DNA of 43,692 nt, taken from NCBI GenBank assembly GCA_947165485.1, contig CAMVAP010000026.1, positions 1 to 43,692 of the forward strand, given 5' to 3'. A program made the translations under genes and the position numbers. The notes beneath the pieces were generated by a model. That model did no database searches. It saw only the letters and a program-made list of their open reading frames with translations, and was not told the DNA's origin. This document shows positions 8,781 to 17,353 of this stretch, piece by piece (the first letter of the stretch is position 1; every line of letters begins with the position of its first letter). This stretch comes from an uncultured Prevotellaceae bacterium. GTDB lineage: Bacteria; Bacteroidota; Bacteroidia; Bacteroidales; Muribaculaceae.

Positions 8781-10017
8781 CTAAGATTTCCTTATATCGC
8801 TGGGCTATCACCGCCTCGCTATAGGTCGCCAGCGCCTTGTCGCGGGCTTGCTGGCTCAGCGACTCGTGGCGGGTCGGGTCAAGACACCACAGGATGCCCT
8901 GTTGCAGGTCGAGGCTGTCACGATAGGCCGCCACATAGCCATTGTGGCGGTGGTCAATCATCTCGGGGATGCCACCCACGTCAAAACCCACACAGGGCGT
9001 GCCACAGGCCATCGCCTCGACGATGGTGTTGGGCAGATTGTCCTGCAACGAGGGGGTGACAAACAGGTCAACGGCCTGATACAGCCGGGCAATGTCGTGC
9101 TCGTCGCTCAAGTAGTCGATGGTATAGACGGGCAGGGGCAGCGCCTCCTTAACGCTCATGGCGTCCCCGCCCAGCACGACAATGCCGATGTCGCTTGCAT
9201 CCTGCTGGCTGGCCAAGTGCTGGCACGCCTCGGCCAGGTAGCGGAAACCCTTGCGCTCGTCGGTGATGCGTTGGGCGCCAAAGAGGATCAGCCGCCCTTC
9301 CTCGGGCAGGCCGTGCCGCCGCCGTGCTGCCAGGCGGTCGCCTGGAGCGAACACGTCGGTGTCGATGGCGTTGGGCATATTGATGACGGTGTGCCCCTGG
9401 GTCAAGCGGCTCTGACGGGCCAGGTCGGCCATCCAGCGGCTACAGCCCACAAAGGTGATGTCGCGGCCCTGGTAGATGGCACGCTTGCGATCAAACACGC
9501 GTCGCGCCACATCCACCCCGATGCCGCCTCCTGTCAACATGGGGCAACGGCAACACTGCGACTTGTACTTGTCGCACTCGCCCGAGTAGTGGCAGATGCC
9601 CGTGAAGTACCACTGGTCATGCAGGGTGATCACTACCCGCTTGCCCGAGGCGAAGATACGCTCCAGGTCGCCCATCGAGAGAAATCCCTGGTTCACCCAG
9701 TGCAGGTGTATCACATCGGCTTGCTGGAACTCGGGCATCCGGGTGATGTCGGTTCCCGCGTTGGCAATGTCCACCTGGAAGAGGTTGCGACGGCTCAGCC
9801 CGTTGGCAAGCCAGATTACTCCCCGTTCCCACAGAAACTTGGCCCGCAGCCTCCACGACGGCGCGAGGCTTGTGACGTCGGTGGCATCGGTCTTGCGGTC
9901 CCGCACCAGCATTGTTGCCTCAAGGCCGTTGTGCCTCAAGGCGTGCATCAGACGGTTGGCCGCGATGGCCGCTCCACCAGTCCGCTCGGCAGTATTGACA
10001 ATCAATATACGCATCAT
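8770..10017 (-). CDS. GT4-family glycosyltransferase
   Basis: A retaining GT-B glycosyltransferase of 415 aa, probably acting on a surface polysaccharide or lipid-linked glycan; donor and acceptor cannot be read from sequence. The N-terminal Rossmann half begins MMRILIVNTAERTGGAA. A Cys-rich patch (CHYSGEC, CCRCPML) is typical of a Bacteroidetes subgroup and may bind zinc. The C-terminal half has the family EAMACGTPCVGF and GGIPEMI segments with the E-x7-E arrangement. The frame is open up to 10035, but the -7 element TACTTTTG lies at 10032-10025, so translation should begin at the ATG-ATG pair (10017/10014). It stands alone, with the pckA terminator just upstream; no other polysaccharide genes are adjacent. 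Confidence 0.87.
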   Translation of the reverse strand: MMRILIVNTAERTGGAAIAANRLMHALRHNGLEATMLVRDRKTDATDVTSLAPSWRLRAKFLWERGVIWLANGLSRRNLFQVDIANAGTDITRMPEFQQADVIHLHWVNQGFLSMGDLERIFASGKRVVITLHDQWYFTGICHYSGECDKYKSQCCRCPMLTGGGIGVDVARRVFDRKRAIYQGRDITFVGCSRWMADLARQSRLTQGHTVINMPNAIDTDVFAPGDRLAARRRHGLPEEGRLILFGAQRITDERKGFRYLAEACQHLASQQDASDIGIVVLGGDAMSVKEALPLPVYTIDYLSDEHDIARLYQAVDLFVTPSLQDNLPNTIVEAMACGTPCVGFDVGGIPEMIDHRHNGYVAAYRDSLDLQQGILWCLDPTRHESLSQQARDKALATYSEAVIAQRYKEILGVH

Positions 10018-10024
10018 CTCATGA

Positions 10025-10032
10025 CAAAAGTA
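10025..10032 (-). promoter_or_regulatory. -7 element (TACTTTTG) of the glycosyltransferase
   Basis: On the minus strand TACTTTTG ends only 7 bases before the ATG-ATG start, implying a leader of a few bases at most. No clear -33 element is present. A 10-bp direct repeat, AATGTGACTT, occurs upstream at 10047-10056 and 10062-10071. Confidence 0.5.
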
Positions 10033-10097
10033 CAAAAAGTTATATCAATGTGACTTACATGAATGTGACTTTTTTGAGGAAAAATGTGTGAATAAGT

Positions 10098-10134
10098 GAA
10101 AAACAGGGCGGTTCACACAACGGGAACCGCCCTG
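10098..10134 (-). terminator. Rho-independent terminator of pckA
   Basis: Reading the minus strand, CAGGGCGGTT pairs with AACCGCCCTG around an 11-nt loop and is followed by TTTTT. It lies about 40 bp beyond the pckA stop codon. Confidence 0.88.
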
Positions 10135-10172
10135 CAGGACTATAGAATTTGTTTTATTATTGCCCTAGGGGT

Positions 10173-11789
10173 TTAGAGCTGGGGACCAGCGGCTACCAGA
10201 GCCTTGCCTGCCTCGTTGTCCTCATACTTGACGAAGTTCTTGATGAAGCGGGCGGCCAGATCCTTGGCCTTCTCTTCCCACTGTGCAGCGTCGGCATAGG
10301 TGTCGCGCGGGTCAAGGATGCCCGTGTCAACGCCCTCAAGCTGGGTGGGAACAGTGAGGTTGAAGTAGGGGATCACCTTGGTGGGAGCGTTATCGATGCT
10401 GTGGTTGAGGATAGCGTCGATGATGCCACGGGTGTCGCGAATCGAGATGCGCTTGCCAGTGCCGTTCCAGCCGGTGTTGACCAGATAAGCCTTGGCACCG
10501 CTCATCTTCATGCGCTTAACGAGCTCCTCGGCATACTTCGTCGGGTGCAGTTCCAGGAATGCCTGGCCAAAGCAAGCGCTGAAGGTGGGAGTGGGCTCGG
10601 TGATGCCACGCTCGGTACCTGCGAGCTTGGCAGTGAAACCGCTCAGGAAGTAGTACTTGGTCTGCTCAGCATCGAGAATCGATACGGGAGGCAGCACGCC
10701 AAATGCGTCGGCACTCAAGAAGATCACCTGCTTGGCAGCGGGAGCGTGGCTGATGGGGCGCACGATGTTCTTGATGTGGTAGATGGGGTAGCTCACGCGG
10801 GTGTTCTCGGTCACGCTCTTGTCGGCAAAGTCAATCTTGCCCTCGGCATCGACAGTGACGTTCTCGAGCAGCGCGTCGCGGTGGATGGCATTGTAGATGT
10901 CGGGCTCGGCATCCTTGTCGAGGTTGATGACCTTGGCATAGCAGCCGCCCTCAAAGTTGAAGATACCGTTGTCGTCCCAGCCGTGCTCGTCGTCACCGAT
11001 GAGTTTGCGCTTGGGGTCGGTGCTCAACGTGGTCTTGCCGGTGCCCGACAGACCGAAGAAGATAGCGGTGTTCTCACCGTTCATGTCGCAGTTGGCCGAG
11101 CAGTGCATGGCAGCAATGCCCTTCAACGGCAGGAAGTAGTTCATCATCGAGAACATACCCTTCTTCATCTCGCCACCGTACCAGGTGTTGAGGATGACCT
11201 GCTCCTTGCTGGTCACGTTGAACACAACAGCGGTGTCGCTGTTCAGACCCAGCTCCTTGAAGTTCTCCACCTTGGCCTTGCTGGCGCAATACACGGTGAA
11301 GTCGGGCTTCTGGTCAAATTCCTCCTCGTTCTGGGGACGGATGAACATATTGGTTACAAAGTGAGCCTGCCAAGCCACTTCCATGATAAAGCGAACCTTC
11401 ATGCGGGTGTCCTTGTTGGCACCGCAGAAACCGTCAACGACAAACAGGCGCTTGCCGCTCAACTGCTTCACGGCCAGATCCTTCAAGACGGCCCAAGTGG
11501 CCTCGTTAACGGGCTTGTTATCATTGGGATAGCCAGGGGTGGTCCACCACACCTTGTCGTGGCTGTTCACGTCGTCAACGATGAATTTGTCCTTGGGCGA
11601 GCGACCAGTATAGACGCCGGTCATCACGTTGATGGCACCCAGTTCGGTCTCTTGACCCTTGTCAAAGCCTTCCAGACCGGGTTTCATCTCCTCGTTGAAC
11701 ATCACTTCATAGCTGGGGTTGTACAGAACCTCGGTAACACCAGTGATACCGTACTTCTGTGCTAAGATAGCCTTATCAAATTTTGCCAT
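10173..11789 (-). CDS. pckA: Phosphoenolpyruvate carboxykinase (ATP)
   Basis: Interconverts oxaloacetate plus ATP with phosphoenolpyruvate, CO2 and ADP. In gut Bacteroidales it usually runs in the CO2-fixing direction, feeding the reductive branch to succinate and propionate (family knowledge). The 538-aa length is typical. The P-loop [11 protein letters not shown] starts at residue 246, the metal-binding segment LIGDDEHGW at 263, and the substrate-site motif near RISIRDTR is present. A textbook promoter lies upstream (11843-11873) and a strong terminator downstream, so it is a single-gene unit. Codon use is highly regular, as expected for an abundant enzyme. Confidence 0.97.
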   Translation of the reverse strand: MAKFDKAILAQKYGITGVTEVLYNPSYEVMFNEEMKPGLEGFDKGQETELGAINVMTGVYTGRSPKDKFIVDDVNSHDKVWWTTPGYPNDNKPVNEATWAVLKDLAVKQLSGKRLFVVDGFCGANKDTRMKVRFIMEVAWQAHFVTNMFIRPQNEEEFDQKPDFTVYCASKAKVENFKELGLNSDTAVVFNVTSKEQVILNTWYGGEMKKGMFSMMNYFLPLKGIAAMHCSANCDMNGENTAIFFGLSGTGKTTLSTDPKRKLIGDDEHGWDDNGIFNFEGGCYAKVINLDKDAEPDIYNAIHRDALLENVTVDAEGKIDFADKSVTENTRVSYPIYHIKNIVRPISHAPAAKQVIFLSADAFGVLPPVSILDAEQTKYYFLSGFTAKLAGTERGITEPTPTFSACFGQAFLELHPTKYAEELVKRMKMSGAKAYLVNTGWNGTGKRISIRDTRGIIDAILNHSIDNAPTKVIPYFNLTVPTQLEGVDTGILDPRDTYADAAQWEEKAKDLAARFIKNFVKYEDNEAGKALVAAGPQL

Positions 11790-11842
11790 AATGAAACTTT
11801 AATTATTAATGTTTTAGAATCTCTCTGTTTGTTAATCGGTGG

Positions 11843-11873
11843 CAAAGGTACACATTAATTTATAATGCACAAA
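11843..11873 (-). promoter_or_regulatory. Promoter of pckA
   Basis: On the minus strand TTTG (11873-11870), 19 bp, then TACCTTTG (11850-11843): a full match to the Bacteroidetes housekeeping consensus. The untranslated leader would be about 50 nt. Confidence 0.85.
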
Positions 11874-11905
11874 TTAATTAAAGAAAAATTTCCTTAATTA
11901 AGTAT

Positions 11906-11989
11906 ATCTAACAACATCAACAACCCAAAAACAACAATCACAACAATTTATGTTGTCCAAGTTGATATCAGTTGTTCAAGTTGTTAGAT
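11906..11989. repeat. Inverted repeat between slyD and pckA
   Basis: ATCTAACAAC at 11906-11915 is the exact reverse complement of GTTGTTAGAT at 11980-11989. The interior is full of CAAC/GTTG words that can pair further (for example AACAACTGATATCAACTTGG read on the minus strand). It begins just beyond the slyD stop codon and may be its 3' structure. Confidence 0.55.
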
Positions 11990-11995
11990 TGGGGT

Positions 11996-12574
11996 TTAGC
12001 AGCCACCGCAGCCGCAGTTGCAGCCGTCACCATGATCGTGGCCGCAGTCACCGCCACCACAATCCTCACAACCGCAGCCGCAGCCGTGGTGCTTGGGGCT
12101 GAGCTCCTCGGGCGTGGCGTCGCGCACCACCTGCACATAGCCGCTGTAGCGCACCGTCTCGCCTGCCAGCTGGTGGTTGAAGTCCATGAACACCTTGTCG
12201 TCGGTCACCTTGACCACTTGACCCTCGATGCGCATTCCCTCCTGGGTCATCATGGGCACACGGGCTCCTGGGCGGATGTTCTCCTCGTCAAACTTGCCCT
12301 CCACATGGAAGATTTCCTTCTCCAGCTCATACACCAGCTCGGGGTTCTTCACGCCGAAGGCCTCGTGGGGCTGCAAGGTGAAGTCAAATTTCTCGCCCTG
12401 CTCCAGACCCATGATGTGGTTCTGGAATCCCTCGATGAGCGACAGATCCATGCCGAATACAAAGGCATCGGGGTGCTCTTTATTGAATTTGAAAACACTG
12501 GTCTGCTCCTCGCCATTAACGACAAAGATTTCATACACCAGCTCAACATACTTTCCTGCTTGAATTTTATCCAT
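11996..12574 (-). CDS. slyD: SlyD-like FKBP peptidyl-prolyl isomerase with a His/Cys metal-binding tail
   Basis: A cytoplasmic prolyl isomerase and chaperone. The 192-aa chain has the split FKBP core (MDKIQAGKYVELVYEIFVVNG at the start; GMDLSLIEGFQNHIMGLEQGE; PHEAFGV) with the insert-in-flap domain between, as in SlyD. The last 35 residues are extremely rich in His, Cys and Gly (HHGCGCGCEDCGGGDCGHDH). In SlyD proteins such tails bind nickel or zinc and serve in metal storage and hydrogenase maturation; no hydrogenase genes are visible here. The core is well supported, the metal role is inferred. A TACCTTTG element lies 43 bp upstream of the start. Confidence 0.9.
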   Translation of the reverse strand: MDKIQAGKYVELVYEIFVVNGEEQTSVFKFNKEHPDAFVFGMDLSLIEGFQNHIMGLEQGEKFDFTLQPHEAFGVKNPELVYELEKEIFHVEGKFDEENIRPGARVPMMTQEGMRIEGQVVKVTDDKVFMDFNHQLAGETVRYSGYVQVVRDATPEELSPKHHGCGCGCEDCGGGDCGHDHGDGCNCGCGGC

Positions 12575-12616
12575 TGAAATTGATGATTGATTATTGTTTA
12601 ATTAATGATTTGAGGA

Positions 12617-12624
12617 CAAAGGTA
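12617..12624 (-). promoter_or_regulatory. -7 element (TACCTTTG) of slyD
   Basis: A minus-strand TACCTTTG match; the -33 position is not well conserved. Confidence 0.55.
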
Positions 12625-12923
12625 GTAAAAAGTTTTTAGTTTCCACCCCCTCGCTCCCAGTTTCAAGTCATATTACTGGAATTAATGAGTATTAATGAGA
12701 GATTGCCGTGCCAGGTGGATGCCTTGAAGCGGTGGCATTTTTCTATCAGATATGAGATTCAAGGGTTGCATTTGCTTAAAAAAACAGTTGTTTTGTTGAA
12801 ATTTTGTATGTTTATTGGTATTTTGTCTTGTTACATATTAAATAAAGGTTCTAAATTTGACAACTGGAAATCAACAACTACCTGATACTGTAAAGAATCT
12901 GATATAAATTAATACATGTGGCT
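12625..12923 (+). promoter_or_regulatory. Non-coding leader with promoter of the giant Ig-repeat gene
   Basis: About 300 bp between divergent genes. TTG at 12828-12830, a 21-bp spacer and TAAATTTG at 12852-12859 form a probable promoter, giving a leader of about 60 nt. A 66-codon open frame (12685-12885) spans this promoter, has no recognisable features and is judged spurious. Confidence 0.55.
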
Positions 12924-15900
12924 ATGAAACCAGTTTACAAACATCTCATGATGTTCGCCTTGCTGTGTGTGGCAGGGTGGACTACGCTTTGGGCTCAGCC
13001 AACCTACCTGTTGACCGAGAACCAGGCAGCGCAAATCGAGTACTCATGGTCTGATGGAACCACAGTGAGAACCAGCAATCTGGCCCAAACGGCGACCTCG
13101 CCCATCCAGATTTACTCGTTGCTCAGGTGCGTTTACATGGATACACGAGTCCCTGGACCTTACACGGCATCCTATGAGGGTCCCAGTACCCAATTCAACT
13201 CATCCTATTATACCCAGGATGCAAGCGTGAACAACCCCAATGGTAGTGCCAGCTATTTCCTGAATGATAGCTACGAGAGCACCCCGGGCCGCGAGGTCTA
13301 TTATGGCCCGATCGGCCAGGGGTGGAACATCAACGGCAGCGACTATACTCCCGATCATGAAGGCTATACGGTCATGCTAGTTGCTGTGAAGGACAGCTAC
13401 CAGACTTATGCTAACGACACTTATTATCCCTCGGGGTCTCACTTGAGTGACTCGGTGAGCGTTGTGCAGTTCCTAGACCGCATGGTTGATAGCGTGATGG
13501 TAATCACCAACAGCGTGCGTGTCAACGAGGGTACCAAGAATTCTGGCGCCGTGTTCAATTGCTCGGCCTACCTGAACCGCTTCTTCTTCCTGAGCAAGGG
13601 GCAGGCCCGCGATATCTCCTACGGCCAGGACTTGTACAGCACTTGGTACAACAAAGCGTCCCGCAGCAGTTCCTACCCCTCCACATCCTACTTTGGCAAC
13701 CAGTCACCGTTTGCCGAGATGTTTGAGCAGTTCAGTCCCAACAATGGCTATGTGGATACCGATGCCAGCTTCAGCGACATCACGGATATCTATTCCCAGT
13801 TGACCGCTGGAGCGACCTATAACATCCGTCACGACTGCCCGTCGGCACTGATGCAACACCATGACTTCTCGGTAGCCGGTGCGGGCAACACCGAGCACAT
13901 GCCCCTGGGCGGCCTCAACCTGTTTGTCCCCGACTACCGCTTGGAGTCCTGGTTCCAGACCGTCAGTTGGGTATGGGCATCCATCTCGTCGAGTGGAACC
14001 ATCACCGAGACGACTACTCAGGTAGATGCCCGTTCCATGTATGATGACGCTACTTTCTGCCAGAATGGCTCAAGCTATGTCTCGGGTTATAATCCTTACT
14101 GGACCCTTGATAGTCACACGGGGTTATATGTTACCTATGATTACGATTATATTGGGTCTGCTTATCCCACCAACAGATCCTCGGCATTGTACCACTTCTA
14201 CAATCCGCATCACTTCCCCAAGATGAACCTCTATGCCATCCAGCTCAAGGCCGACACCACCGGCGTGAAGCGGGTTGAAGATGGCACGACCTATTATCAG
14301 ATCAAGGTCAGCTGGACGTCATCGCTAGCCAACCTTGTTGGCAATGACGGCCTGGTAGAGTATTTCCACCTCTACACTGTGGGTGCCAGTGGAGCCTACA
14401 GCTCGCTGCTTGAAATCAATAGCGATGAGTTTACCACTGTCAGCTGTACGATCGAGAACGGCGAGTATGTGTATTACTATGAGGTGCCTCAAGAGGAGTA
14501 CAGCCAGTCGTTCACCTATATTGTTTCGGGTCAGCCCGTCAACAACGGGGTCGTATATTTCACGCCCACTTGGTCCAACGAGGATGATGTCTTTATTCCT
14601 GGCTGGAACCGTGATGAGTTTCTGCGTCTGGCCCTGGTTGACAACATCAGCCAGTACACCACCGCCGGCGAGTTCAACAACTACAATAACAAGTTGAAGG
14701 TGTACCAGGGAACCTCGCCATGGCTGGCCAATGACCTGGCCACTGGCGACAACCTGCTCCACTTTGTGCGCATCGACGACCAGGGCGAGGAGACTGAGTT
14801 TGCAACGCTCAATTATTATCGCGGCGGCCCCGCCATCTTTACCTCGACCAACGACCTGAACATGCAGGGTGTGACCTCCAAGACGTTTAAGGTCAATACC
14901 AGCGGCATCACTGGCACCGTCACGTTGACGGCCAGCAGCGGCTTCAGTGTGAGCCCCAGTAGCTTTACCGCCACGGGCAGTGACCACACCATTACCGTGA
15001 CACGCACTAGCGGTGCCACCGGTACCATCACCATCAGCAGCACGACATCGGGTGCCAACACCCAGGTCGTTAATGTGACCTATGGCAGCACTCAGTCGCC
15101 TTACACCACTATTGACTATGGTAGCATGGAGGGGACAAGCCTGAGTGCCAGCACCGATGAGAAGGGCGGCACGTGGACCTACACTGGCACAGGCTCCTAC
15201 GCTTACGGCCTGTCAGGTTCCATCAATGGTGTCAATTACATGTATTTCACCAGTGACGGCTCGGCTACCTACACCTTCCCCACTGGCATGAACCTGAGCC
15301 ACGCCAATGTGGCAATCACTGTTCAGTCGGGCTCCTATGGTACCGGTAACCTCTATGTGAACGGTAGTTCTATCCGTTACAATGGCTCGACCACGACCAA
15401 CACCTTCTCCAATGTGGACGTGAGCAGTGGCAAGATTACCATTACCAGCCCCAACGGCAGCAGTGGCAGCAGCTCCTATTCGTTGCGCATCCGCTCCATC
15501 TCAATCTATCTGGTGGATGACACTGAATATCCCACTACTGGAAATGTCGTGATCAAGCCTCAAGTGAATTATGTGTATGCCAATGCGGCCAACAACACAT
15601 CGCTCAACTACACGGCTCGCCCCTTTGCCAATGGCGATACCACTTGGCTGGCTTCGGCCATCGACTATGTCAACGACGTGTTCAGTGCCTACACGGGTGA
15701 CAATACCCACTCGGCCTATTATAATTACTATGTGACCATGGCCGACTCGGAGTACACGGGGCCGACCATCCTTCGCCCGTCGGCTGATATCGTGATGGAG
15801 TCCGACGACCAGATGGTGCAGGTGAAGGGCACCCAGCTCACCACTGGCGCCACGATCACGACAACGGGAGACTTTACCGTGAGCCCCGCATCGCTCACTC

Positions 15901-17303
15901 GCGAGCAGGCAACAGCAGGCACCGCAATCAAGTTGAACTATACAGGTAATGCCGCTCCTGGCACCACCGTTACCGGCACGATGACCGTTACCAGCGGTAC
16001 CGCCACCAGCACGGTGAATATCACCTATACGGTACCCGATGTCCCCGTTCTCGTGACCAGCACCAGTGCGATTGCGATTGATGGTGAGAACAGCAAGACG
16101 GTAACCTTTACCGTGAGCGGCAGCAACTTGGGTAGCGACATCTACCTGAGCGGTAGCCCCGAGGGTCTGGTTGTCAGCCCCGCCTACATTAGTGCCGCCG
16201 ATGCTATGAGCGGTCCTGTTACCGTGACGGTGAAAGTGATCAATGCCGATGTGAATTACACGGGCACCATCACCGTGAGCTGTGAAGGCGCAGCCGACAA
16301 GATTATCACCGTCAACTACACCGCTCCCGAGCAGCCCGCTGTGCCCACCATCACCGTGAGCACCAGTGAACTGGCCATTCAAGGACCCAACGTGACGGGC
16401 ACATTTACCGTGACAGGTACCGCCCTCACGGGTGACATCAATGTGAGCACTAGCAACAGCGACTTCACCGTTGTGAACAATGATGGCACCGTCACTGTGA
16501 CCTATACCGGCGATGCCACTGTCGGTGCATCGACGGTAATCACCGTCTCAAGCGACGGCGCACAAAGCCAGACCGTCAATGTCACCTACTCCCCCGCCAC
16601 CGTTGTTGCCACGCCGACGCTCAGCGTCAGCCCCGCCAGCGTCGCCATCGACGGCAATGAAGGCACAACAGGCACCTTTACCGTGACGGGTAGTGACCTG
16701 ACGGGCAATGTGGTGATCACGGCTCCCGCAGGCTTCACCGTCAGTCCCGCCAGCATCACGCCCACAGGCGGCAGCGTTAACCAGACTGTCACCATCACCG
16801 CCGATGGCGCTGCCACCAGTGGCACGATCACCGTGACCAGCCCCGGTGCCACAGCCCAGGCCGTTGATGTGACCTACACCGCCCCCAGCCAGGGCGGCTA
16901 TAATACAGGCGATGTGCTTGGCAGTCTTGATTTTACTGGAATGACTTCAGGTAACAATGCGCTTAGTTCACCTTGGGGTGGAAATGTTTATTACACCAGC
17001 TATGGCTCTACTACTTATGCCACCATATCTTACGGATACAGTGTGACCTTTACTGTGCCCTCTGGGGTCAGCAATGAGTCGGTAACTGTTGCCATTAAAA
17101 CCACCAATAATAACAGTGGTGCTGGCAAATTCAAGATTAACGGCAATACCTATACCGCCACTAAGGGCATCATCAACTATTTTGTTGTGAATGGCGTCAA
17201 CAGTGGCGATACAATTACCATCAGTGGAAACAACGATACGTCACCTCGCATTGATGTATCAACTCCCATCTGTATCTATTATGGTAATTATAGCGGCAAT
17301 TAA
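12924..17303 (+). CDS. Giant exported Ig-repeat protein, function unknown
   Basis: A 1459-aa exported protein. ATG at 12924 is preferred over an in-frame GTG at 12918, because it opens directly into the signal peptide (MKPVYKHLMMFALLCVAGWT...WAQ). Residues about 25-630 match nothing I recognise and are rich in Tyr, Ser and Asn. From about 640 there are at least five Ig-like/BACON-like repeats of 75-95 aa, each with a V-S-PSS/PAS and a V-NVTYT end. Two jelly-roll-like segments are present (about 730-870 and the last 135 residues), possibly carbohydrate-binding. Unlike its neighbours it ends in the second jelly roll and lacks the shared C-terminal tail. It is followed after 50 bp by the subtilisin-like protease with no clear promoter between, so the two are probably cotranscribed. 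The last 400 bp are more AT-rich than the preceding repeats. Confidence 0.82.
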   Translation: MKPVYKHLMMFALLCVAGWTTLWAQPTYLLTENQAAQIEYSWSDGTTVRTSNLAQTATSPIQIYSLLRCVYMDTRVPGPYTASYEGPSTQFNSSYYTQDASVNNPNGSASYFLNDSYESTPGREVYYGPIGQGWNINGSDYTPDHEGYTVMLVAVKDSYQTYANDTYYPSGSHLSDSVSVVQFLDRMVDSVMVITNSVRVNEGTKNSGAVFNCSAYLNRFFFLSKGQARDISYGQDLYSTWYNKASRSSSYPSTSYFGNQSPFAEMFEQFSPNNGYVDTDASFSDITDIYSQLTAGATYNIRHDCPSALMQHHDFSVAGAGNTEHMPLGGLNLFVPDYRLESWFQTVSWVWASISSSGTITETTTQVDARSMYDDATFCQNGSSYVSGYNPYWTLDSHTGLYVTYDYDYIGSAYPTNRSSALYHFYNPHHFPKMNLYAIQLKADTTGVKRVEDGTTYYQIKVSWTSSLANLVGNDGLVEYFHLYTVGASGAYSSLLEINSDEFTTVSCTIENGEYVYYYEVPQEEYSQSFTYIVSGQPVNNGVVYFTPTWSNEDDVFIPGWNRDEFLRLALVDNISQYTTAGEFNNYNNKLKVYQGTSPWLANDLATGDNLLHFVRIDDQGEETEFATLNYYRGGPAIFTSTNDLNMQGVTSKTFKVNTSGITGTVTLTASSGFSVSPSSFTATGSDHTITVTRTSGATGTITISSTTSGANTQVVNVTYGSTQSPYTTIDYGSMEGTSLSASTDEKGGTWTYTGTGSYAYGLSGSINGVNYMYFTSDGSATYTFPTGMNLSHANVAITVQSGSYGTGNLYVNGSSIRYNGSTTTNTFSNVDVSSGKITITSPNGSSGSSSYSLRIRSISIYLVDDTEYPTTGNVVIKPQVNYVYANAANNTSLNYTARPFANGDTTWLASAIDYVNDVFSAYTGDNTHSAYYNYYVTMADSEYTGPTILRPSADIVMESDDQMVQVKGTQLTTGATITTTGDFTVSPASLTREQATAGTAIKLNYTGNAAPGTTVTGTMTVTSGTATSTVNITYTVPDVPVLVTSTSAIAIDGENSKTVTFTVSGSNLGSDIYLSGSPEGLVVSPAYISAADAMSGPVTVTVKVINADVNYTGTITVSCEGAADKIITVNYTAPEQPAVPTITVSTSELAIQGPNVTGTFTVTGTALTGDINVSTSNSDFTVVNNDGTVTVTYTGDATVGASTVITVSSDGAQSQTVNVTYSPATVVATPTLSVSPASVAIDGNEGTTGTFTVTGSDLTGNVVITAPAGFTVSPASITPTGGSVNQTVTITADGAATSGTITVTSPGATAQAVDVTYTAPSQGGYNTGDVLGSLDFTGMTSGNNALSSPWGGNVYYTSYGSTTYATISYGYSVTFTVPSGVSNESVTVAIKTTNNNSGAGKFKINGNTYTATKGIINYFVVNGVNSGDTITISGNNDTSPRIDVSTPICIYYGNYSGN

Positions 17304-17353
17304 GTCTATGGTAGTTATGAGTAAAATTTAATGACAATAAACATATCACATAT

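Noticed and set aside
8727-9059. A 110-codon plus-strand frame across the palindrome cluster
   Set aside because: It runs into the antisense of the glycosyltransferase and its start lies in palindromic repeat sequence; probably spurious.
8848-10053. A 401-codon frame antisense to the glycosyltransferase
   Set aside because: No motif or plausible start region; the minus-strand protein has clear GT4 motifs and a promoter.
10149-11765. A 538-codon open frame antisense to pckA
   Set aside because: It mirrors the GC-biased third positions of pckA, has Val/Leu/Gly-rich meaningless composition and no domain; it is a shadow.
12685-12885. A 66-codon frame before the giant Ig-repeat gene
   Set aside because: It contains the promoter of that gene and has no recognisable protein features.
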